NCBI RefSeq assembly: GCF_026213295.1
Contig: NC_079422.1
Location: 2,018,250 to 2,082,249 of the forward strand
DNA: 64,000 nucleotides
Source of the DNA: Gadus chalcogrammus
Lineage: Eukaryota > Chordata > Actinopteri > Gadiformes > Gadidae
Direction: 5' to 3'
The translations under genes were made by a program, and so were the position numbers. A model generated the notes under the pieces. It was given only the letters and a program-made list of their open reading frames with translations, did not search any database and had not been told where the DNA came from. This document shows positions 40,563 to 53,692 of the stretch, in pieces. The first letter of the stretch is position 1. Each line of letters starts with the position of its first letter.

Positions 40563-41370
40563 GTCTGCAAATGTGTATGTCCCGTCCCACTTGTTAAGTG
40601 TGGGATTGACCTAGCGGCAGCAAGCCCGGGTAGCGTTGCCTTGTACAAGTACACTGTCTGCCTTTGGGGTGGGGCGTGTGTCATGCTAGCAACGGGTCTT
40701 GGGGTGTGTGTGCTGTTTGGTATGGTTCATAGGCCTGGGGAAAGGACCCACACCCAACCGGTCAGGGTATGGGTTGGGTAGACGGACTCCAATAACACAC
40801 GTACCGCCTGCACACCGACTGAGGAGATGCATCGCCACATTGAAAACACATTGTACTATAGGAAACATCACATGCAGGGTGTCTGGATGAGGCCTCTTGT
40901 CAGACAGAAACAGGAGTGCTTTGTTTTTAATGGCGTAAGGGGCATCTCATACAACTATAAAACCCAACACGGATCAAATATGCTATGTATCAGACCTCTG
41001 TGTGAATGGGATGGGACACTTGTGTATTGTATACACACTATTCTTTAACACAATTTATTCAAAATTGTAAACGTACACACTGTGCCTGATTCTGGGAGCA
41101 TGGCACAATGCTTGCTTCCTTGTTCTGAGGGATAGGAGGGATATTTTGGCAACACAAGGCCGCTTCATGGCCCTCCGTTACTTGATCTTAATTGTACTTC
41201 ATTAGAATGTACATTTGAGAGGAAATTGTAATTCTATTTATATCACATGATATAACTAGTATAAGAAATAACAATTATGAATCACACATCTGACTATAAG
41301 AGAGGCCACATAATTTGTATAAGGGTGAGGCTAATAGTGCATATGTTAGTATTTATCATTTTAGTCTTGT
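40563..41370. other. Unique creb5 intronic sequence
   Basis: No repeats or coding signal recognised. Confidence 0.5.
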
Positions 41371-41373
41371 GCT

Positions 41374-41544
41374 CACCCTCTCCCCCCTTCTCTCCCTCTC
41401 CCTCCCTCTTTCTTTTGCTCTCTCCCTCTTTTTCTGTTCATTCCAGAGCCAGCAGGTATCTTTCTTTCTTTCTTCTGTTTCCTAACTCAACTTGTTCTTC
41501 TCTCTTTCCCTTTACCTTATTTCTCCTCTCTCTCTCTCTCTCTC

Positions 41545-41613
<69 letters not shown>

Positions 41614-41640
41614 TTCTCACTCTCACTTTCCTTGCTTCTC
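41374..41640. repeat. (CT)n-rich tract
   Basis: Polypyrimidine sequence, with pure CT at about 41550-41605. Confidence 0.93.
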
Positions 41641-41659
41641 CAGTCAGAGCAAGAGGCCA

Positions 41660-41715
41660 TGTGTGTGTGTGTTGTGTGTGGTGTGTGTGTTGTGGTGTGT
41701 GTGTGTGTGTGTGGT

Positions 41716-41769
<54 letters not shown>

Positions 41770-41971
41770 TGGGCTGATTGTGCTAGTCGTCCTGCTCCTG
41801 GGCAGGATGAGGGAAGAGTCAGTATCTCCAGAGCAGTAGCAGTCACCGGCTCATCCAATTAACCTGACCCCATACTAGTGCAGCTGGGACGTATGGGACA
41901 TGTTTTAAGCCTGTGTGTGTGTGTGTGTGTGTGTGTGGTGTCTATGTGAGAGCATGTGTGTGTGTGTTTTT

Positions 41972-42036
<65 letters not shown>

Positions 42037-42050
42037 TGCATTTGCTTGCA

Positions 42051-42100
<50 letters not shown>

Positions 42101-42126
42101 TGCATGCTTATGTGCATGTGTGTGTC

Positions 42127-42191
<65 letters not shown>

Positions 42192-42202
42192 ATTTGCTTG
42201 CA

Positions 42203-42240
<38 letters not shown>

Positions 42241-42289
42241 TGCATGCTTGTGTGTGTGTGTGTGTGTGTGTATGTGTGTGTGTATGTTG

Positions 42290-42361
<72 letters not shown>

Positions 42362-42364
42362 GTG
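41660..42364. repeat. Long compound (GT)n array with TTTGCATTTGCTTGCAAGAG units
   Basis: Over 600 of about 700 bases are GT. The unit TTTGCATTTGCTTGCAAGAG recurs at 42034 and 42187. GAGTGCATGCTT follows each of these after another GT block (42098 and 42238). The array has therefore grown by duplicating a roughly 150-bp segment, not only by slippage. A 130-base gap at about 41772-41908 is unique sequence. Confidence 0.9.
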
Positions 42365-42497
42365 TGCGGTGTGCATGTGGTGTCACTGCACCAGTACCGC
42401 CTGGCGGTCTGGAGACCTGGACAACAGAGTTCCTTCTCTAGAGGGGCACTCAGAGTCTGTTGCATCTGGTGGTGCAACCGAGAGCTCTGGTCCACCC

Positions 42498-42715
42498 ACC
42501 TCAGAGAGGGAGGGAGAAGAGAGAGAGAGGAGAGAGAGATATGGATGATGGAGACGGAAGAGAGAGAGAGGAGGGAGAGCGAGAGCGAGAGCGGAGAGCG
42601 GATGAGCGAGAGGCCAGAGGGAAAGGGAGAGGGAGAGGGAGATGGCGAGGGAGAGGAGAGGGAGAGGGAGAGGTCAGAGGGGGAGGGGAGAGGAGACGGT
42701 GGGGGGAGGGTGGGA
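42498..42715. repeat. (GA)n/(GGGAGA)n purine tract
   Basis: Purine-rich array of GA, GGGAGA and GAGAGC units. Confidence 0.93.
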
Positions 42716-42956
42716 GGGGCGCCTTCAGAGCTGAGCGCTCCCATCGGACTGTCTGCCTGCCAGGCTGCTCACAGAGGAAATCAGTTTAACAGTCCGGGTG
42801 CTCTTGGCGAGCAGCAGTGTCTGGGAGGGGGGGCAAGGCCGAGAGAACAGGGGAGGCTGTTGAGAGCAGGGAGGGGAGGTTACTGCCTCTCATGGCCTAA
42901 AGGAAATCAAATAAATTGAAACTAATGGGGTTTTGGGGGCATAGAGTTTTAGGATG

Positions 42957-43009
42957 GGAGAGAGGAGGGAGGGAGGGAGGGAGGGAGGGAGGGAGGGAGG
43001 GAGGGAGGG
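42957..43009. repeat. (GGGA)n microsatellite
   Basis: About eleven tandem GGGA units. Confidence 0.95.
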
Positions 43010-43435
43010 TATGGCAGACATTGGTGGATAGTGGTGGTGGTAATGGTGATGATAAGGAGGTGGGGGGGTGGCAATTCTTCTGGCCAGTGTTTGGCATAGC
43101 AACAGAGCAACTGCAGATGGTACCCCCCCCCCCCCTCCAAAACAAGGCCAGGAAGAAATACGGTTAGTTAATACTACGGAGACTGAAAAACTGTAGAAAC
43201 ACAGTTAACACTACTGAGACTGTAATAACACTAGATACCACAGTTAATACTACTGAGACTGGAATAACGGTATAAACTACTGAGACTGAAATAACATACT
43301 AACAACTAAGACGTCAACGCGTGAAAGGCCATTGGTAGTGAACTGGTAAAACAAGAAAGACCTTTCCTTGTGTCAAATTCAAAATAAATAAATTAAATGT
43401 GGTCTTAATGATCAGTGAGAAATTCTGAGATGCGC

Positions 43436-44497
43436 CAGCAGAGAGGGGGTCCTACAGCAGAGAGAGGGGGTCCTACAGCATAGAGGGAGGGTCCTACAGC
43501 AGAGAGAGGGGGTCCTACAGCAGAGAGAGGGTCCTACAGCAGAGAGAGGGGGGTCCTACAGCAGAGAGGGAGGGTCCCTACAGCAGAGAGAGGGGGTCCT
43601 ACAGCAGAGAGAGGGTCCTACAGCAGAGAGAGGGGGTCCTACAGCAGAGAGAGTCCTACAGCAGAGAGGGGGGGTCCTACAGCAGAGAGAGGGGGTCCTA
43701 CAGCAGAGAGGGAGGTTCATACAGCAGAGAGAGGGGGTTCCTACAGCAGAGAGGGGTCCCTACAGCAGAGAGAGGGGGTCCTACAGCAGAGAGAGTCCTA
43801 CAGCAGAGAGGAAGGGTCCTACAGCAGAGAGAGGGGGTACTAAAGCAGAGAGGGAGGGTCCCATAGCAGAGAGAGGGGGTCCTACAGCAGAGAGGGAGTG
43901 TCCTACAGCAGCAGAGAGGGTCCTACAGCAGAGAGAGGGGGGTCCTACAGCAGAGAGAGGGTCCTACAGCAGAGAGAGGGGGTCCTACAGCAGAGAGGGA
44001 GGGCTCCATACAGCAGAGAGGGAGGGTCCTACAGCAGAGAGGGAGGGCCCTACAGCAGAGAGAGGGTCCTACAGCAGAGAGGAGGGTCCTAGCAGCAGAA
44101 GAGAGGGTCCTACAGCAGAGAGGGAGGGGGGACCTACAGCAGAGAGGGAGGGTCCTACAGTAGAGAGAGGGGGTCCTACAGCAGAGAGAGGGGGTTCCTA
44201 CAGCAGAGAGAGGGTGTGCTACAGCAGAGGAGAGGGTCCTACAGCAGAGAAGGAGGGTCCTACAGCAGAGAGAGGGAGGTCTATATCAGAGAGGGGGGGG
44301 GGGTCCTACAGCAGAGAGGGAGGGTCCTACAGCAGAGAGAGGGGGTCTACAGCGGACCAGGGAGGGTCCTACAGCAGAGAGAGGGGTCCTACAGCGGAGG
44401 GGGAGGGTCCTACAGCAGAGAGAGGGGGGGGGTGCTACAGCAGAGAGGGGGACCTATAGCAGAGGGGAGGTACTACAGCGGAGAGGGGGTCCTACAG
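43436..44497. repeat. GC-skewed minisatellite, unit about 18-20 bp
   Basis: About 50 tandem units of CAGAGAGAGGGGGTCCTA in imperfect register over 1.06 kb. Units vary mainly in the length of the G run and in AGAGAGG versus AGAGGGA. Occasional units carry changes such as TATATCAGAG or GCGGACCAGG. The strand is strongly purine-skewed. Open frames give repetitive GGVLQQRE-type peptides and are not genes. There is no palindrome and no unique spacer, so it is not a CRISPR array. Confidence 0.97.
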
Positions 44498-45884
44498 GTC
44501 CCCTGATAGTCCGCTCTGAAAGGAGACCTGAAGAGCTGCCCCCTGACCCTTGTGATTTACCCCTCCCACCAGGATGTGTTTACACCTCCTTTTGTACCTG
44601 CTCCCCCCTACGTCTCCTCCCAGGGTTAATAGAGATGAAGTCATCAGCGTATGTGTGTGTGTTTCCGGGATGCACCGGAGCACTCACAGGACCATCACTC
44701 ACAGCAGCAGACTCAGAGAGAGAGAGAGCAGACATTAATAAATATCATTAATGGCAGATCACCTGGTCGCCCTGGAACCAAATTTATTAGAGAAAGGAGA
44801 AAGAGAAGCAAGGAGGGGAAGGATAAAAGGTAGGGAGTTGGTCAGGGGCCAAGGAAATAAATCCCATCTGTGTAAAACAGGCTGGACCAGGGATCGATGG
44901 GGGTGTTAAAGATGTCAAATCAACGGTGTCTTCATCACTTTTCTTGTATTTGCAGAGTAGGTGAAATATTCCAAAAGTAGGGCTAGGGTATGTTTATTTG
45001 TATGAGTTTAACACACATTATTTCTTACAATAAGAGTGCATATCAGTCTAGGTTCACCATGTTCTTCTCTCTCTCGCTGTCCGTCCCTCTCTCTCTCCAG
45101 CCCCCCCTCCCCCTCCAGCCTGGTGCCACCCCAGGCTAACACCTGCGCTGACTTAATAACTGTTTTCTGGGGCATTCATATTGCCATCGATCTATGTTGT
45201 TGTGTATCAGCGTTAGCGCTATATGGAGGTGATGGTTAAGGGTTCTGCTGAGGAAGAGTCTAGGGAAATCCAACCGTGTGTTAAAGGGCTATTAGAGGGC
45301 ATGATGAGGGTTGTTTGGGCCTCAGAGGGCGTTCACCACGGCCCTTCTAATGTCCTCCATTGCGTCACTGTGGTTCTCCAAGAGGGGGATTTAAGTCGTT
45401 GGATCTGCTGGCTGCAGCAGAGCCATGTCATATCCCAGAGGGGTGTCTGCAGGCAGATCCAGTGACAGAGAGCGGTGAGAATACAGGCCCTATCACGGTA
45501 AGACCTCCTTTACCTTCTACAGGACTCTTTAGGATACAGCATATTCTACCAATCTAAATCAATTACATGAACTCTGCATGCTGTCCTTTTTTAGTTGGTG
45601 TTTACGTGACGGGTGTTGTAGATAGTTTATGCCTCAGAATATAAACTTCCCTTGTTGGATTATTATATATCGTTGTTTGGTTCTGCCTGTTTCACATTAG
45701 CTTGGGTTAGCACTCAGATTAATATCTTTGAAGGTAAGGTTACTATATTTGGAGAAAAATAATTTCAGGGTTATTTGTAGCATTAGCTGGATGGCTTTTG
45801 GGGTTTGTGGATTGTATTCCTAGACCTCTGTTGTTCATTAGCTGCCCTACTGTTAGAGGGGTCCTGGAAGATCCTCCCCAGAGA
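44498..45884. other. Unique creb5 intronic sequence
   Basis: Mostly non-repetitive, with a short CT block at 45065-45115. The segment at about 45130-45480 has a balanced, complex composition and could be conserved non-coding DNA. No gene was recognised. Confidence 0.45.
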
Positions 45885-45937
45885 GAGAGAGAGAGAGAGA
45901 GACTGCGACCTCGAACCCCCCTAACTCCACCCCCTGT

Positions 45938-47995
<2,058 letters not shown>

Positions 47996-48409
47996 TCTCT
48001 CTCTGGGTGGGGGAGCATTCCCCTGGCCTCCAATGTTCTTTATGGAACCGTTAAGGTGACTGCATGCCTTTGATGGAGTGTCAGTGATTGGCTTAACAAC
48101 ATGGCGTCTGATTGGAGGTTGGTTTATCAGTGGGCCGGGAGGGCGGCATCACCGCATGGTGTCGAGTGACAAGCTCTAGGCTTAAAGAAGTGTGTTTGTG
48201 TGCGCCGGTCAAACTAGGCATATGTCATCCTGAGACACACATGGACGATGTCCTTGTCGACAACGCTGACTATTCTTTATAACGCTATGCTCCCTCTTCA
48301 CCTTCAACCTGGGCTCTCAGCTCACAGGGCTGGCTTTACATGTGTTGGTTGTACAGGGACAGATATGAGATAATTGGTGTCGATTTGTATGCAGTAATGT
48401 TACTTAATA

Positions 48410-48414
48410 CCTTT
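48410..48414. repeat. Target duplication CCTTT, left of BEL element
   Basis: Identical to 52771-52775. Five bases is the usual BEL/Pao duplication length. Confidence 0.85.
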
Positions 48415-49080
48415 TGTACTGTCCTCGGTGGGGTGTGCTAACTCCAACTAGACAGTGAGCTAAACTCTCTTCTATTCATGAACATGAAGAATGCCTTGAA
48501 TTCTTGTTTGTAGATTTATTTTCATTCTTCACATTGTATTGAATCCATGTAGATAAGATCAAGAGATCAAAAGATGAAAGAGAGTGAAACTAGAAAACAA
48601 ACAACAAAGTATTGCAATTAGTTAAGTCACCTAGTTTCCTTGAACAATACCTTAAGTATAGAAATCACATATAAAGCTATATGTTAACATTTCTTAGAAC
48701 TAACATTATCTTGAAGGCCACGTGTTGAAACTAACATGCATAGTTAACATTCCCGATTAGTTAGCCTTATAACTCCGTTTTTACATCATGTAATTAACAT
48801 ACAAATGAGTCAACACAGCCACAACAAAGATACGATACGTACAAGCGATGCCTCTGCTGGGGAACCAACATGCAAAAAGCCTTTCTCTGGGGTAGTGACC
48901 GTCTGCACTCCCAATCAACCTGCCGTTTCTAACGTTTTCTACGCGCGCATTCTAACGTGATCTAAACTATTTTCCTTCCTGCTTCCTGTGCAGCTCGAAA
49001 ATACAACGTCAAAATAAAAGTCTGGATGAAACACAAATTTAAAGCATTCAATTCAAATGAAATGCCTGAAGGGCAGAACA
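48415..49080 (-). repeat. BEL/Pao 3' LTR
   Basis: 666 bases, starting TGTACTGTCCTCGG and ending GGGCAGAACA on the + strand. Nearly identical to 52103-52770. Confidence 0.92.
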
Positions 49081-49131
49081 CTCCCCGTCTGACCTTAAAG
49101 GTCACTATGAGCTTTTAAATGTCTCTGTCCA

Positions 49132-49790
49132 TTAACTACAGTCTTTTGGCAGAAGGAGAACTACTTCTGACACAGGTCTTAGGAACACCTTCGGAGAACC
49201 TTGATCCGATGTCCTGAGCTCCACCTTACTTTGCTGTCTCTCCCTGGAAAGACAGCTGTGATCATCGCCATAGGCCACACGTTGCGTGCGGCTTGATTGT
49301 CCTTCAGGAGCACAATGTCCCCTTCTTTCAGGTCCCGGTGGGAATCTCTCCATTTCCGGCGGGCTTGCAGAGTGGGAAGGAACTCCTGACGCCAGCGACG
49401 CCAGAATCTGTCGGTAAGGGCTTGGACTTGTCTCCATTGTCTGCTGAGAAGATCCTTGTCTGTGAAGTCTCCCGTGCGGTGGGTTCTTCTGCGCCCCTCC
49501 CTGGGACATATCCTCAGTCAGCTTCATGAAGCCTTTGCAAGGTTTGAGAAAGGTGGGTCGGCCATTCTCTAGCACATTTGTCTTGAATGTGCCCACAGCC
49601 GGCCTATGTGCGTTCCCTAGGCACACGTCTCCTACTATAACCCATCCCAAATCAAGTCTTTGTGCGAAGGGGGCATTGTGAGGCCCACTCACTTGCTGCC
49701 GGACTTTATGAACCCTCACAATGTCTCTGCCTAGCAAGATGAGGATCTCCGCCTTGGGATCGAGCTCAGGTAAGTGGCGGCGCTACACTT
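49132..49790 (-). pseudogene. BEL/Pao post-protease segment joined to integrase C-terminus
   Basis: 201 open codons (49132-49737) beginning LGRDIVRVHKVRQQVSGP and QRLDLGWVIVGDVC, the segment that normally leads from protease to reverse transcriptase. After about LKPC (near 49545) it switches to sequence whose other frame reads FWRRWRQEFLPTLQARRKW, EGDIVLLKDNQAARN and MAMITAVFPGRDSKVR, then in the first frame TSDQGSPKVFLRPVSEVVLL. That is the DUF5641-type integrase end. The junction therefore removes several kilobases of pol. Confidence 0.8.
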
Positions 49791-49817
49791 CGCAGGTGTG
49801 GATGGTGACAGGTTGCG

Positions 49818-50597
49818 TCAGGGGGTCGGTATTTCGGAGCGGTCGATGAGTATGTCATTACAATCAATTAGTGATGGTAGTTGTAGGCTGGTCTGCCCAT
49901 CGAGTGATTCGACCTGAAAGCCCTCTGCCTTTCTGCCTGACGTCTCAACTAGCCCAGCACAGGTCTTGAGTGAGTAGGGGAATGGTTGGCCCTTGATGTT
50001 GAAAAGCTGGAAGAAGTCTGATCGCACAAGTGAACGGTTACTTTGATCATCCAAAATCACGTACATGTTGGCTGCCTTCTCACGTTGACCTTGTGGATAT
50101 ACTCGGACCAGACAAATCTTCGCACAGGATCTTGCTGTTCGACCTGAGCCACACGCCTGGGTACAGTGTGAGCTGATGGCTGTGCTGTCGCTGCTGTGTT
50201 CCTCTTCCTCCCCGCCATTGTCTGATGGGGGTGTAGGCCTTCTGAAGACTTGAGGTGGTGGACCTGGATGCATAGCAGCATGATGTCGGTTGCTGTCACA
50301 CTCCGCACACTTTACTTTAACTTTACAGTCTCTTGCAAGATGGCTAGCTGAAGTGCAGCATTTGAAACAAATCCCATGCTCTTTGAGAAGGCTTTTTCGT
50401 TCTTCGAGAATCTTCCCTCTAAATGTTCTGCATTTCCTCAGCGCATGTGGTTTGTTGTGAATGGGACAGTTTTTCTCTGGCCCATCAGGCTTTCTCTCAG
50501 GTGAGTTTGCAGGTGGGTCTTTACCTGGAGAGATGTCTGTCTTGTGAACAGATATTTTCCTCCCATAACTGTTAGAGGCTACTTTGTCTGACTTCAA
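49818..50597 (-). pseudogene. BEL/Pao nucleocapsid knuckles and protease
   Basis: 259 open codons. After a CPIHNKPHALRKC segment come the zinc-knuckle region CFKCCTSASHLARDC and CAECDSNRHHAAMH, then a Ser/Pro/acidic linker. The protease has the BEL-type active site in YVILDDQSNRSLVRSDFF, where Asp-Asp-Gln-Ser-Asn replaces the usual DTG/DSG of other retroelements. This is the longest intact stretch in the element. The protease would release the structural proteins. Confidence 0.85.
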
Positions 50598-50599
50598 CC

Positions 50600-51300
50600 C
50601 GTTGCTGCTTGCGCATGAAAGGATAAAACTGGGGTCATTTCTCCGGCGTGCTTCATGACAGATGAAATCGGCAAAATAATTAAATGGAGGGAAGTGGCTG
50701 TTGTTTTCTTCTTTAAACCTTGAACCTACTGTTAGCCATTTTTCCTGTAGCCATAAGGGAGTTTCTCCACAATGGGCCCTATGCCCCTGGCTGTATCCAG
50801 GTAGGTCAATCCTGTGAGGTAACCTTCTTCTCTGGCACCCTGGAGTTCCATAAGAAGATCGCCTAGGTCCCTCAGCTTCCCATAATCTTTGGTTGATATT
50901 CTTGGAAATTCATCCAGTCTTTTAAAAAGAGCCTCTTCCATTACTTCCGGTGCGGCGTAGCACTCTTGGAGGCGGTCCCAGGCCTTTTCAATGCTACGTC
51001 TGGATTTCCGACATACACAGAGCGGATCCTTTTGATGTGCTTGACCGACTCTGTTCCTAGCCATTTAATCAGCAGATCCAACATTTCAGTTGTTGTGAGT
51101 CCTAAGCCTGTAGTAGCATTACTGAATGATGACTGCCATGCTAGATAATTTTCAGGTTTATCATCGAATTGGTAGAGACTTGTACTCACTAAATCACGAC
51201 GAGCCAGGTATCGTGCCAGGTGTTCTGTTTCAGGTGCCACACTTGCAGTGGATGGAGCATACATGGGTACGTATGATGGAGCTGTTGCCTTAAATGGTGA
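50600..51300 (-). pseudogene. BEL/Pao gag middle part, frameshifted
   Basis: Conserved gag sequence read in at least three frames. 51264-50985 has HLARYLARRDLVSTSLYQFD, ENYLAWQSSF and SVYVGNPDVALKR. From about 50990 to 50735 it continues in another frame with AWDRLQECYAAPEVMEEAL and LRDLGDLLMELQGA. A third frame then gives the segment with FADFICHEARRRNDPSF. Two shifts, near 50985 and 50735, break the polyprotein. Confidence 0.8.
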
Positions 51301-51463
51301 TTTGTGAGGATGATGTGTTGTCTTGGGTTTTGTGGGCTGTCCGTTACCTCTAGCGGGTGTTGTGTGATGTCCATTATCTCCAATGTTCGTTGTTTGTTGT
51401 CCATCGCGTCTTTCCTGACTTGTATGACCTCCATTGAGTGGTGCGCTGATGTGGGTTACATAC

Positions 51464-52045
51464 CTAGATTAGCACTGAGAAATGTCTGCCTTGGTGTTGC
51501 ATCATGCCTAGTGGTCCTGTAGGGAGTTTCATCCTCTTTATCTCTCCCTGTGGCTCAGAGTTGTGCTCTGGTGGAGGGGGCCATGTGACGTAGCTTGCGT
51601 CTGATAGGGCTACTCCAGGTGATGTGGTATGGACGGATACCCGAGTCTGTGATACGTCAAGCCCAGCTTGTGCTTCAACATATTCGTTAGTGCGTGTTGC
51701 AATTTCATTTTGCAGATCTAGTGAAGATGGATCAGTCCTGATCGAATCTCCTATGTCTAGTTCAGCTGCTTCTAGTCCCTCGGCTTGGGCAATAGCTGCA
51801 GCTGCCTCTCTTTGAAGTGCGAGTGCGCTCAATTCCGCTTCCAGCTTGGCTTTACCTAATTGTAGCTCGGCTTCCTTCTCTGCTTTTTGTACCTTGAGTG
51901 TCACCTCTCTCTCAGCAAATGTTGCTCGTGCTTTCGCAGCCTCTGCTTTAGCGCGCGCCCTTACTGCTGCACTCGATGTCGATGAGGAAGAACTCTTTGA
52001 TTTTCTCGTATGTACAGATACATTAGAAGTCCCGGCTAAATCCAT
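51464..52045 (-). pseudogene. BEL/Pao gag N-terminal part
   Basis: 193 codons beginning MDLAGTSNVSVHTRKSKSS with a Ser run, then a long Ala/Lys/Glu-rich coiled coil (RARAKAEAAKARATFAER ... LQREAAAAIAQAEG). This is the characteristic start of fish BEL/Pao gag polyproteins, which form the particle shell. It ends at a premature TAG near 51464, while recognisable gag sequence continues downstream in other frames. Confidence 0.85.
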
Positions 52046-52102
52046 TTTTTCTTATCTTGCTTCTTTGGACGTTGAAACTCCAGTTGAATAACGCTTTTTC
52101 AC

Positions 52103-52770
52103 TGTACTCTCCTCGGTGGGGTGTGCTAACTCCAACTAGACAGTGAGCTAAACTCTCTTCTATTCATGAACATGAAGAATGCCTTGAATTCTGTTTGTAG
52201 ATTTATTTTCATTCTTCACATTGTATTGAATCCATGTAGATAAGATCAAGAGATCAAAAGATGAAGAGAGTGAAACTAGAAAACAAACAACAAAGTATTG
52301 CAATTAGTTAAGTCACCTAGTTTCCTTGAACAATACCTTAAGTATAGAAATCACATATAAAGCTATATGTTAACATTTCTTAGAACCAACATTATCTTGA
52401 AGGCCACAAGTTGAAACTAACATTCTAACATAGTTAACATTCCCGATTAGTTAGCCTTATAACTCTGTTTTTACATCATGTAATTAACATACAAATGAGT
52501 CAACAAAGCCACAACAAAGATACGATACGTACAAGCGATGCCTCTGCTGGGGAACCAACATGCAAAAAGCCTTTCTCTGGGGTAGTGACTGTCTGCACTC
52601 CCAATCAACCTGCCGTTTCTAACGTTTTCTACGCGCGCATTCTAACGTGATCTAAACTATTTTCCTTCCTGCTTCCTGTGCAGCTCGAAAATACAACGTC
52701 AAAATAAAAGTCTGGATGAAACACAAATTTAAAGCATTCAATTCAAATGAAATGCCTGAAGGGCAGAACA
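52103..52770 (-). repeat. BEL/Pao 5' LTR
   Basis: 668 bases, starting TGTACTCTCCTCGG and ending GGGCAGAACA on the + strand. The sequence just inside (lower coordinates) should hold the tRNA primer site, which I could not assign. Confidence 0.92.
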
Positions 52771-52775
52771 CCTTT
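52771..52775. repeat. Target duplication CCTTT, right of BEL element
   Basis: Second copy of the 5-base direct repeat that flanks the retrotransposon. Confidence 0.85.
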
Positions 52776-53690
52776 CAATGCTCCCTACTGCCCATTGTAT
52801 GTCTTGGTATGAGTCAGCTGCAGGCCTGAGACAGCCTTTAACCTCCCTGGTACATCATGTATGACTGAACTTTGAGAGGGCTGTTGCTAAGACTGAATCG
52901 GCTGGGATTTGACAGCACAAGAGAAAAATGAATATTACAAATATGATTGTCTTTCAAGCTAGGGAGGTAAGGTGGAGAAATCAGCCAGAGTAAGCTAGAG
53001 ACTGAAAGTATTCAACGTTAAACACACCCCGCCGATCCCTCCAAAGCCATTCCCCCAAAGACTCATTCGCTACCTTTAACAGTAGACCTGCAAAGCCTGG
53101 TGGAAGACTCCAGTCAGACACACTGAGTGCACGGGCATCCATGATGACATCCAATCCTTTCAGTAAGGCTGCATGAAATGATTGTAAAGAAAAAGTAGAG
53201 GTGAACATGAAACTCACACACATTTTAGAATGAGTGCTACTGTGTGAGTATCTTGGTAAGATCGGTAAAAACCTAACTGTCAAAACAGGCTTTGCAAGAT
53301 GGTGGTTTGAGTGCGTTGGTTTAATGCTCTCTTTGTATCATTAAAGACACTTTCTAGTGTGCACTCAAAGGAATAGAGGGGCCTCAATCTGGTTCTCTTG
53401 GCGGTTACAGTACACTCTTTGTACCTTATCTCTCTTCTAGAAGGGGACTGGGAGAGAGACCCACGAGTGAGGGAACCCCTAGACTAGAAATTGGTCATGG
53501 AGGGGCGGTGTGATCCAGACCAACTGGCTGCCGCTTCCTGTGGGAAGAGAGAGTGGAACGTTTTTAAAGATATGAGGTCCCAGACATATTCTGATAGCAG
53601 CTAACTGACAGCATCTGGCGGGGGGGGGGAATTGTACTTGTCCTTCGAATCAAGAAAATATTACTTACTTACTAGTTATTTCTATCTATG
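52776..53690. other. Unique creb5 intronic sequence
   Basis: Non-repetitive apart from a G run near 53621. A 100-codon frame on the - strand (52981-53283) is not recognised and lacks support. Confidence 0.45.
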
Positions 53691-53692
53691 TA

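Larger units (their letters stand above)
48415..52770 (-). mobile_element. BEL/Pao LTR retrotransposon with pol deletion
   Basis: A 4356-bp element on the - strand, with LTRs at 48415-49080 (3') and 52103-52770 (5'). The LTRs begin TG and end CA on the element strand, and CCTTT is duplicated at both outer edges. A purine tract (GACGGGGAG) precedes the 3' LTR. Internally there is a coiled-coil gag, two zinc knuckles, a retroelement protease and the integrase C-terminal domain. The reverse transcriptase, RNase H and integrase core are missing. By eye the LTRs differ at only about ten sites, so the insertion is recent or recently homogenised. Movement would need enzymes from an intact relative. 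Confidence 0.92.

Noticed and set aside
43436..44497. CRISPR-like array
   Set aside because: Units are directly adjacent and similar to each other, with no constant repeat separated by unique spacers. The genome is vertebrate. It is a minisatellite.
43898..44506. Repeated-peptide protein (GGVLQQRE-type units)
   Set aside because: The open frame is simply the minisatellite translated. The register shifts between units and nothing flanks it as a gene.
52981..53283. 100-codon open frame on the - strand
   Set aside because: Peptide not recognised, no codon or splice support, within a creb5 intron.
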